NCBI RefSeq assembly: GCF_036173125.1
Contig: NZ_CP108054.1
Coordinates: forward strand, 186,001-250,000
DNA length: 64,000 bases
Reading direction: 5' to 3'
Origin: Streptomyces sp. NBC_00286
GTDB lineage: Bacteria > Actinomycetota > Actinomycetes > Streptomycetales > Streptomycetaceae
Made by a program: the position numbers and the translations under genes. The notes beneath the pieces were generated by a model, which did not search any database, had not been told where the DNA came from, and saw only the letters and a program-made list of their open reading frames with translations. Shown piece after piece: positions 19,630 to 26,190 of the stretch. How positions within the stretch are numbered: the stretch's first letter is position 1; each line of letters starts with the position of its first letter.

Positions 19630-20115
19630 ATGACCTCCCCCCGCTCCACCTATGGCGGCGGTTACTACTCCGCCTCCTTCCCGGACACTCCGATCTACGA
19701 CTCGCTCGTCGCTGAGCGGGGTACCCCGCAGATCGCGCCGATCCGGGTCCCCGCGGCGTACGACACGGGCAACCACCTGCCCGCGCTTCCGTCGGCGCTG
19801 CCCGCCCTGCCGGCCGCCCCGTCACCGCAGGCGCCGTCGTACGGCTACCCGCAGGCCCAGCCGCTGCAACAGGCCGCCACGCCGTACATCCCGCAACAGC
19901 AGACAGCCGGTCCGCGTGGCTACCCGGGCCCTCAGGCCCAGCAGCCCCAGCAGCCCCAGCGTCCCGTACAACCACAGCGTCCGGTACAACCCCAGCGTCC
20001 CGTGGCGGGCGGTACGGGCTACGAGGCGATGCGCCCCGCGGCTCCCCGTCCGGCTCCGGCGCCGTATCAGGACCCGTACAACGGTCAGCAGCAGCAATAC
20101 CGCGGCGGCTACTGA
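19630..20115 (+). CDS. Small Pro/Gln-rich conserved protein (DUF6643-type)
   Basis: Low-complexity protein (161 aa). It starts MTSPRSTYGGGYYSASFPDT, followed by PIYDSLVAERGTPQIAPIRV; the rest is Pro, Gln, Ala and Tyr rich, with three tandem RPVQPQ-type repeats and a QQQQYRGGY end. I recall this conserved N-terminus from streptomycete proteins labelled DUF6643, with no known function. No signal peptide or membrane segment is visible. The 290 bases upstream are unusually AT-rich for this genome and probably hold the promoter; I see no other gene there. A hairpin follows the stop. Confidence 0.7.
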   Translation: MTSPRSTYGGGYYSASFPDTPIYDSLVAERGTPQIAPIRVPAAYDTGNHLPALPSALPALPAAPSPQAPSYGYPQAQPLQQAATPYIPQQQTAGPRGYPGPQAQQPQQPQRPVQPQRPVQPQRPVAGGTGYEAMRPAAPRPAPAPYQDPYNGQQQQYRGGY

Positions 20116-20128
20116 GGTCTCGCTCCCT

Positions 20129-20166
20129 CAGCCGGCCACCTCCGAGGAGGTTGTCAGTGCCGGCTG
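20129..20166 (+). terminator. Hairpin after the Pro/Gln-rich gene
   Basis: CAGCCGGC (20129-20136) pairs with GCCGGCTG (20159-20166), and inside it ACCTCC pairs with GGAGGT around a GA turn. It lies 14 bases after the stop codon and ahead of the next gene, so it is a likely terminator. Confidence 0.55.
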
Positions 20167-20179
20167 ACAAGATGACCTC

Positions 20180-21004
20180 ATGTCGATGTCGGTGCTGCAC
20201 TCGATCCACGTCTACCCGCTCAAGGCGGCCAAAGGCCATGCCGCGCGCGAGGCCGTCGTGGAGCCCTGGGGCCTGGTGGGCGACCGGCGTTGGGTGCTGA
20301 TCGACGAGACGGGCAAGGTCATCACCCAGCGCGCGCATACGCGCATGGCGCTTGCCGCCGCCGAGCCACAGCCCGGCGGCGGTGTTCTGCTGTCCGGACC
20401 CGGCCGTGAACCGCTCGCTGTTCCCGTGCCCGAGCCGATCGGCACGACGACGGTCGAGATGCCGCGCGACAAGGTGGAGGGGGTTCCAGCCGACGCCGCG
20501 GCGCACGCCTGGTGCAGCGACTATCTCGGCATCGACGTGCGTCTCGTGCATCTCGACGAGCCGGCCACCCGACGTCCCCTCGATCCGGAGTACGCGCGTC
20601 CGGGCGAAACCGTCAGCTTCGCCGACGCCTATCCCCTGCTGCTCACCACCGTCGCCTCCCTCGACGCCCTCAACTGCCTGATAGCGCGCGGCGACCGGCC
20701 CGACGAGGGCCCCCTCCCCATGAACCGCTTCCGGCCGAACGTGGTGGTCGAGGGCACCGACGCCTGGTCCGAGGACGGCTGGTCGAGGATCGCCATCGGT
20801 GAGGCGGTCTTCCGCGTGGCCAAGCCGTGTGCGCGCTGTGTCGTGACCACCACCGACCAGGACACCGCCGAGCGCGGCGGGGAACCGCTGCGCACGCTCG
20901 GCCGCCACCGACGCATCGGCGGCAAGCTGCTCTTCGGGCAGAACCTCGTGCCGGAGTCCGTCGGCACCGTGCGCGTGGGAGACCCGGTCAGATTCCTCGA
21001 ATAG
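20180..21004 (+). CDS. MOSC domain protein (MOCO sulfurase C-terminal type)
   Basis: Protein of 274 aa with the mARC/YcbX architecture: an N-terminal beta-barrel (residues about 1-110, starting VLHSIHVYPLKAAKGHAARE, with GLVGDRRWVLIDE) and a C-terminal MOSC domain (about 125-270) containing RFRPNVVVEG and the conserved Cys motif FRVAKPCARCVVTTTDQDT. Members bind molybdenum cofactor and reduce N-hydroxylated compounds with electron partners, or handle sulfur for the cofactor; the actual substrate here is unknown. A shorter start at the next Met (codon 3) is possible. Confidence 0.88.
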   Translation: MSMSVLHSIHVYPLKAAKGHAAREAVVEPWGLVGDRRWVLIDETGKVITQRAHTRMALAAAEPQPGGGVLLSGPGREPLAVPVPEPIGTTTVEMPRDKVEGVPADAAAHAWCSDYLGIDVRLVHLDEPATRRPLDPEYARPGETVSFADAYPLLLTTVASLDALNCLIARGDRPDEGPLPMNRFRPNVVVEGTDAWSEDGWSRIAIGEAVFRVAKPCARCVVTTTDQDTAERGGEPLRTLGRHRRIGGKLLFGQNLVPESVGTVRVGDPVRFLE

Positions 21005-21062
21005 ACCCTCGCGTGGGGAACCACGGCGCCGGGCACGCCCGTTGAGGTCTTGTGAGAAGTTC

Positions 21063-21200
21063 TTGACTTCCTCCCCCGCGTGAACGAGGGGGATTCCTAC
21101 GGCTCGCGCCGTGGGGTTTTCTGCTTCACCGCCGACTGCCCGCCCGGAGTTCTCCGTTGAGGTCTTACACCGGCTCCACAGACAGACACCGCCAGCCCGG
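21063..21200 (-). ncRNA. Predicted omega (right-end) guide RNA of the TnpB element
   Basis: TnpB proteins are guided by an RNA made from the 3' end of tnpB and the right end of the element, with the guide lying just outside. Here the transcript would include the last part of tnpB and the hairpin at 21073-21092, ending in AGGAAGTCAA. The guide would read from about 21062 downward on the minus strand (AAGAACTTCTCACAAGACCT). The 5' limit is arbitrary. This is inferred from the known family mechanism. Confidence 0.45.
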
Positions 21201-22293
21201 CGGCCAGAAGGTTCTCAGCGGCGTTCACGTCCCGGTCATGGGCCGTGCCGCAACTGCCGCACGTCCAGGAACGGACATGCAGCGGCATCGCCTCAGAAAG
21301 GCTGCCGCAGGCGGAGCACAGCTTGGAGGAAGGAAAGAAGCGGTCCACCGCGATTACTTCCCGCCCGTACCAGTCGGCCTTGTACTCCAGCATGCTCCGG
21401 AACTGGGACCACGCGGCATCACTGATGGCGCGGGCCAGGCTCCGGTTTTTGACCATGTTGCGTACGGTCAGGTCCTCGATCACAAGCGTTTGGTTCTCAC
21501 GCACGAGTCGAGTGGTCAGCTTGTGCAGCACATCCCGCCTGCGGTCGGCGATCCGGGCATGGATCTTGGCGACCTTCTGGCGGGCCTTTTGCCGGTTGGC
21601 ACCCTCGCCCTTGGCCTTGCGGGACAGCTCCCGCTGGGCCTTCGCCAGTCGCTCGCGGTCGCGGCGCTCATGCCGCGGGTTGGCGATCTTCTCCCCCGTG
21701 GAGAGGGTCAGCAGGTGGTTAAGCCCGACGTCGATACCCACTGCCGCGTCGACCGCCGCGAGCGGCTTGACCCGCGGGTCCTCGCACAGCAGGGAGACGA
21801 ACCAGCGTCCGGCGCTGTCCCGGCTCACCGTCACCGTGCTCGGCGTCGCCCCCTCGGGCAGGGGACGCGACCAGACGATGTCCAGCGGGTCGGCCATCTT
21901 GGCCAGTGTCAGCTGGCCGTCGCGGAACCGGAAGGCGGAGGAGGTGTACTCCGCGCTCGCCCGGGAGGTCTTCTTCGCCTTGAAGCGCGGGTACTTGGCG
22001 CGTTTGGCGAAGAAGTTCGCGAAGGCGGCCTGCAGGTGCCGCAAGGCCTGCTGCAGCGGCACGGAGGAGACCTCGTTGAGGTAGGCGAGTTCCTCTGTCT
22101 TCTTCCACGCGGTCAGCAGGGCCGAGGTCTGGTTGTAGTTGACCCGTTCCTGCCGCGCCCAGGCCTCGGTACGGGCCGCGAGGGCCATGTTGTAGACCTT
22201 GCGCACGCATCCGAAGGTGCGCGACAGCTCGGCTGCCTGCGCATCGGTCGGATAGAAACGGTACTTGAAGGCCCGCTTCACGCCAGTGGCCAT
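21097..22293 (-). CDS. tnpB: TnpB RNA-guided endonuclease (IS605 OrfB)
   Basis: Protein of 398 aa with an intact RuvC-like nuclease. Catalytic acids fit Asp188 (VGIDVGLNHL), Glu273 (LVIEDLTVRNM) and Asp355 (HDRDVNAAEN). The zinc finger Cys set is C326/C329 (CSACG) and C345/C348 (CGSCG). The N-terminal OrfB helix-turn-helix region (KYRFYPTDAQAAELSRTFGC) is complete. Because all catalytic residues remain, the protein is probably active in guide-directed cleavage, which helps the element persist. ATG start at 22293, with GGTGAG upstream located next to a stem-loop. It lies alone, without tnpA. Confidence 0.95.
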   Translation of the reverse strand: MATGVKRAFKYRFYPTDAQAAELSRTFGCVRKVYNMALAARTEAWARQERVNYNQTSALLTAWKKTEELAYLNEVSSVPLQQALRHLQAAFANFFAKRAKYPRFKAKKTSRASAEYTSSAFRFRDGQLTLAKMADPLDIVWSRPLPEGATPSTVTVSRDSAGRWFVSLLCEDPRVKPLAAVDAAVGIDVGLNHLLTLSTGEKIANPRHERRDRERLAKAQRELSRKAKGEGANRQKARQKVAKIHARIADRRRDVLHKLTTRLVRENQTLVIEDLTVRNMVKNRSLARAISDAAWSQFRSMLEYKADWYGREVIAVDRFFPSSKLCSACGSLSEAMPLHVRSWTCGSCGTAHDRDVNAAENLLAAGLAVSVCGAGVRPQRRTPGGQSAVKQKTPRREP

Positions 22294-22299
22294 GACTCA

Positions 22300-22340
22300 C
22301 CAACTATCACATCAACTTGTGACCCCTGCTTGGTAGTTGG
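22300..22340 (-). promoter_or_regulatory. Leader stem-loop before tnpB
   Basis: CCAACTATCA (22300-22309) and TGGTAGTTGG (22331-22340) pair at nine of ten positions and place the GGTGAG ribosome site and start codon of tnpB at the edge of the stem. Such a structure could limit transposase translation, as leader hairpins do in IS200-type elements. Confidence 0.45.
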
Positions 22341-22551
22341 CGATGGACGCCGAACCGCCCAGGAGGCGAATCGGCTTTCCCTGCCCTGCTCCGCAGGAGT
22401 CCGCTTCCTCCCCCGCCTGAAGGCGGGGGTATCCACAGAGGAATCCGGATGAATGGCCGGTGCTGGGGTGATTTCGCTCTCTCTTCCCCGGCCACGTGCG
22501 TGGACGGCTCCGCCGGCGGGTTATGACGGATGGGGAAGGGGGTGCGGGACA

Positions 22552-23157
22552 TTGCGGACCATCAGGGGACTCTGGCGCTGGCGGCACAATCCGCTGTGCC
22601 GTAGGACCGACCTCGTCGAGGCCTGGCTGGCACTGGCGACGCTGCTGCTCATCCTGGTCGCCGCCCCCGTGGCCGGCGCGTGGGTCGGCTCAGTCGCCCA
22701 GGACGCCCTGCAGGAGTCCGTACGGCAACAGCGGCTGGACCGCCACCTGGTGGACGCGACCGTCGTGAAGAAGGCGGATAGCCGCCCGTTCGACCCCGAC
22801 CCCGAGACGTCCTCGGCACGCGACTCCCACAACCGAGTGGTCGCCGACTGGAAGGGCCCGGACGGCTCGGAGCGGCACGGCACGGTGACGGCCGCCCTCA
22901 AGTCCCCGCAGCCGGGCGACCGGTTCAAGCTGTGGACCGACGAACAGGGCCGAACAATCGGCCGCCCCCTGGACACCGCCACCGCGACGACGCACGCCGT
23001 GCTCGCCGGGTTCGGCACGGCAGCCGCCTGCGCCGGATTCCTCGAGGGTTCCCGGAGGCTGGTCGTGTGGCGCATGATGCGGCGCCGGTACGCCCGCCTG
23101 GACCGGGCATGGTCGCAGGCCGGACCGGACTGGGGCAGGACCGGCACGGGCAGTTGA
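22552..23157 (+). CDS. Rv1733c-like membrane protein
   Basis: Protein of 201 aa. It opens LRTIRGLWRWRHNPLCRRTD, followed by a hydrophobic segment (AWLALATLLLILVAAPVAGAWVG). An extracytoplasmic domain with VVADWKGPDGSERHGTV and GDRFKLWTDEQGRT comes next, then a second membrane segment (AVLAGFGTAAACAGFLEG) and an Arg-rich end. This two-TM plan with an RRTD start matches the Rv1733c family of actinobacteria (named after a dormancy-induced mycobacterial protein); function unknown. A TTG start at 22552 fits the family N-terminus and follows GGAAGGGGG; the longer frame to 22453 lies within IS-flanking DNA. Confidence 0.75.
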   Translation: MRTIRGLWRWRHNPLCRRTDLVEAWLALATLLLILVAAPVAGAWVGSVAQDALQESVRQQRLDRHLVDATVVKKADSRPFDPDPETSSARDSHNRVVADWKGPDGSERHGTVTAALKSPQPGDRFKLWTDEQGRTIGRPLDTATATTHAVLAGFGTAAACAGFLEGSRRLVVWRMMRRRYARLDRAWSQAGPDWGRTGTGS

Positions 23158-23337
23158 CAGCCTTCCGCTCCGGTCAACTCCCCCTGTCCGCGCACGCTAC
23201 GGTGGACCGGCCGAACTGTTCGGCACGTCGTGAGAGGCTGTTTCCGAACCCCCGTGAGCTGACCGGTCGGGGGCGAGGGGGAGCGACGAGGAGCCTCTCA
23301 GGACCCGCGTACGACGAGGTGGGGGCACAGCAGCGCC

Positions 23338-25782
23338 ATGGCACAGGGCACGGTCCAGGTGACGCACACCGGCACGTCTCGGTGGCGACGCCGCACGGGT
23401 GAGTACGCATCGCTCGCCGCCGCCCTGGAGGCCGCGGGCGACGGTGATGTGCTCACCGTCGCGCCCGGTACGTACAGGGAAAACCTCGTCGTCCGGCGGA
23501 CGGTGACCCTGCGGGGCCCGGAGGGCTCCCCCGGTTCCGTACGCATCGCGCCCGTTGACGGTGTGCCGCTCACGGTGCGCGCGTCCGCGGTAGTCCAGGA
23601 CCTGCTCGTGGAGGGCCAGGACGCGGCGGCGCCCGCGCTGCTCGTCGAGGAGGGCGCTCCGGAGCTCACGGACATCCGGATCGTCACGCGTTCCGCCGCC
23701 GGGATCGAGGTGCGCGGCGGTGCGCGTCCGACCGTGCGGCGCTGCACGGTCGACAATCCGGCGGGTGTCGGTATCGCCGTACTGGACGGCGGGGGCGGGG
23801 TGTTCGAGGACTGCGAGGTCGTGGCCGCAGGCCAGTCGGGCATCGCCGTGCGCGGCGCCGCCCATCCACGCCTTGAGCGCTGCCGGGTGCATCACGCGTC
23901 GGGCGCGGGCCTGTCGGCGACCGGTGAGCATTCCGCGCTGGAGGCTGTGGGCTGCGAGGTGTATGAGGTCAAGGGCAGCGGCGTCCAGGTCACCGCGCGG
24001 GCGACGGCGCATCTCACCGACTGCGTCGTGCACCGGACCACGGCGGACGGTGTCACGCTCGACACGGACGCCGTGCTCACGCTCGCCGACTGCCGGATCC
24101 ACGACATCCCGGAGAACGCGGTCGATCTGCGTTCCCGCTCGGTCCTGACGATGACCCGTTCCACGGTGCGGCAGTTCGGGCGCAACGGCCTTTCGGTGTG
24201 GGATCCCGGCACACGGGTGGACGCCGACCAGTGCGAGATCCATGACAGTACGGGCGACTATCCCGCGGTCTGGGTGAGCGACGGCGCGACCGTGGTGCTC
24301 GACTCGTGCCGGGTGCACGACGTGCCGGACGCCCTCTTCGTGCTCGACCGCGGCTCGCGCGCCGATGTCGTCGACAGCGATCTGTGGCAGGTGCGCAACA
24401 CGGCGGTGTCGGTGAGCGACGGAGCCACCGCACAGCTCGACGACTGCCGTATCCGGGACGCCGCGACCGGCGCCTGGTTCCGCGATCACGGCAGCGGCGG
24501 CACGCTCTCGGGGTGCACCATCGACGGTGCGCAGACGGGTGTGATCGTGACCAAGGGCGCCGACCCCACCGTCGAGCGCTGCACGGTCGACTCGCCCGCG
24601 GAGGCCGGTTTCTACGTCTCGGCCGGCGGCCGCGGCACGTTCCACGGCTGCCGCGTCACGGGCAGCGGAGGCTACGGCTTCCATGTGATCGACGGCTGCC
24701 GTACGACGCTCAGGAAGTGCCGTACGGAGCGCTGCGCGCGCGGGGGTTACGAGTTCGCCGACGCCGGCGGCGACCAAGGATCCGGCAACGGACCCGTCGT
24801 CGAGGAGTGCACGAGCGACGAGAGCGCCGGGGTACGGCCTCCGCCAGCTCAGACGGCCGTGGAGACGACGAGCCAGTCCCCCGGTCTGCTGGGCGCCATC
24901 CCAGGTCAGCGCACGACCGAGCAGGAGCCGCTGGTCACCGCGCAGCCGCCCGGGCAGCCCGAGCAGCCCGCACGCACGTCGAAGGCCGTGCTCGGTGAAC
25001 TCGACGCGCTGGTCGGCCTCGACAGCGTCAAGCGCGAGGTGCGGGCCCTCACCGACATGATCGAGGTGGGCCGCCGCCGTCAGCAGGCGGGCCTCAAGGC
25101 GGCCTCCGTGCGGCGCCATCTGGTCTTCACCGGCTCCCCCGGCACGGGCAAGACGACCGTCGCCCGGCTGTACGGCGAGATCCTGGCCTCGCTCGGTGTC
25201 CTGGAGAAGGGCCATCTCGTCGAGGTGTCCCGGGTCGATCTGGTCGGCGAGCACATCGGCTCCACGGCCATCCGTACGCAGGAGGCCTTCGACAAGGCGC
25301 GCGGAGGCGTGCTGTTCATCGACGAGGCGTACGCGCTGTCGCCGGAGGACTCGGGACGCGACTTCGGGCGCGAGGCCATCGACACCCTTGTGAAGCTGAT
25401 GGAGGACCACCGGGAGGCGGTGGTAGTGATCGTCGCGGGGTACACGGCCGAGATGGAGCGCTTCCTTCGCGTCAACCCCGGGGTGGCGTCCCGTTTCTCA
25501 CGGACCATCACATTCAGCGACTACGTTCCCGAGGAGCTGCTGCGGATCGTGGAACAGCAGGCTGAGGAGCACGAGTACCGGTTGGCGCCGGGCGCGGGCG
25601 AAGCGCTGCTGAAGTACTTCACGGCGATCCCGAAGGGGCCCGCGTTCGGCAACGGCCGCACCGCGCGGCAGACGTTCGAGGCGATGGTGGAGCGGCACGC
25701 GGGGCGGGTCGCCCAGCTCGCCGAGACGAGCACGGACGACCTCACCCTGCTTTACGCCGAGGACCTGCCCGAGTTGCCCTGA
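23338..25782 (+). CDS. Parallel beta-helix / CbxX-type AAA+ ATPase fusion
   Basis: Protein of 814 aa. Residues about 1-490 form a right-handed parallel beta-helix: many 22-24-residue coils such as ITRSAAGIEVRGGARPTVRR and TIDGAQTGVIVTKGADPTVE (PbH1-type, pectate-lyase-like fold). A Pro/Gln/Thr linker (about 500-540) follows. The C-terminal AAA+ module has Walker A GSPGTGKTT (near 600), Walker B GVLFIDEAYAL (near 660), a sensor region VVIVAGYTAEMERFL and the conserved FGNGRTARQTFE. The ATPase half resembles CbxX/CfxQ, SpoVK and the EccA ATPase of type VII secretion, with the helix replacing the EccA TPR domain. No signal peptide is visible, so it is cytoplasmic. The role is unknown; remodelling of a partner recognised by the beta-helix is plausible. 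Confidence 0.9.
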   Translation: MAQGTVQVTHTGTSRWRRRTGEYASLAAALEAAGDGDVLTVAPGTYRENLVVRRTVTLRGPEGSPGSVRIAPVDGVPLTVRASAVVQDLLVEGQDAAAPALLVEEGAPELTDIRIVTRSAAGIEVRGGARPTVRRCTVDNPAGVGIAVLDGGGGVFEDCEVVAAGQSGIAVRGAAHPRLERCRVHHASGAGLSATGEHSALEAVGCEVYEVKGSGVQVTARATAHLTDCVVHRTTADGVTLDTDAVLTLADCRIHDIPENAVDLRSRSVLTMTRSTVRQFGRNGLSVWDPGTRVDADQCEIHDSTGDYPAVWVSDGATVVLDSCRVHDVPDALFVLDRGSRADVVDSDLWQVRNTAVSVSDGATAQLDDCRIRDAATGAWFRDHGSGGTLSGCTIDGAQTGVIVTKGADPTVERCTVDSPAEAGFYVSAGGRGTFHGCRVTGSGGYGFHVIDGCRTTLRKCRTERCARGGYEFADAGGDQGSGNGPVVEECTSDESAGVRPPPAQTAVETTSQSPGLLGAIPGQRTTEQEPLVTAQPPGQPEQPARTSKAVLGELDALVGLDSVKREVRALTDMIEVGRRRQQAGLKAASVRRHLVFTGSPGTGKTTVARLYGEILASLGVLEKGHLVEVSRVDLVGEHIGSTAIRTQEAFDKARGGVLFIDEAYALSPEDSGRDFGREAIDTLVKLMEDHREAVVVIVAGYTAEMERFLRVNPGVASRFSRTITFSDYVPEELLRIVEQQAEEHEYRLAPGAGEALLKYFTAIPKGPAFGNGRTARQTFEAMVERHAGRVAQLAETSTDDLTLLYAEDLPELP

Positions 25783-25801
25783 GGCGCACCGTCCGCTCCT
25801 G

Positions 25802-26190
25802 GATCGGACTGAGCCTCACTGTCCGCGCCCCGACCGGGCTGCAGTTCGTCTTCAGCGCCCGGACCGGGCTACGGCTCGCCGTCCGCACCCGGCCCGGACT
25901 GAGGCTCACTGGCCGCGCCCCGACCGGGCTGCAGTTCGTCTTCAGCGCCCGGACCGGGCTACGGCTCGCCGTCCGCACCCGGCCCGGACTGAGGCTCACT
26001 GGCCGCGCCCCGACCGGGCTGCAGTTCGTCTTCAGCGCCCGGACCGGGCTACGGCTCGCCGTCCGCACCCGGCCCGGACTGAGGCTCACTGGCCGCGCCC
26101 CGACCGGGCTGCAGTTCGTCTTCAGCGCCCGGACCGGGCTACGGCTCGCCGTCCGCACCCGGGCCGGACTGAGGCTCACTGGCCGCGCCC
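25802..26190. repeat. 90-bp tandem repeat array with in-frame amber codons
   Basis: About four copies of a 90-bp unit are visible, each made of three 30-bp subunits. Read on the minus strand in the frame of the upstream gene, each unit encodes PGPGAEDELQ, PGRGAASEPQ and SGPGADGEP then TAG: the first two decapeptides end in CAG, the third in TAG. TAG codons fall at 26139-26141, 26049-26051, 25959-25961 and 25869-25871, exactly 90 bases apart. The leftmost, diverged copy keeps CAG at the corresponding place. The array is thus an amplified piece of the coding end of the membrane lipase gene, most of it now beyond that gene's stop. Confidence 0.92.

Larger units (their letters stand above)
21063..22440 (-). 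mobile_element. IS605/IS1341-type element carrying tnpB only
   Basis: A tnpB gene is bracketed by two hairpins of the same family and orientation: CCCCCGCG-TGAA-CGAGGGGG (21073-21092) after the gene and CCCCCGCC-TGAA-GGCGGGGG (22410-22429) before it, both preceded on the plus strand by CTTCCT. No tnpA (Y1 transposase) lies between them, so the element could move only with TnpA supplied from elsewhere. The upstream hairpin may be the left end, or the right end of a second, decayed copy. The exact ends are estimated. Confidence 0.72.

Noticed and set aside
22294..22551. A hidden tnpA (Y1 transposase) gene beside tnpB
   Set aside because: No frame with the HUH or catalytic Tyr motif is found between the hairpins or in the flanks.
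23197..25410. 737-codon minus-strand frame opposite the beta-helix/AAA+ gene
   Set aside because: Shadow of the coding strand: His/Asp/Val/Arg-rich with no domain, and the plus strand carries Walker motifs.
25802..26190. CRISPR-like array
   Set aside because: The repeats are 90 bp with no spacers and carry coding periodicity of 30 bp; no cas genes are near.
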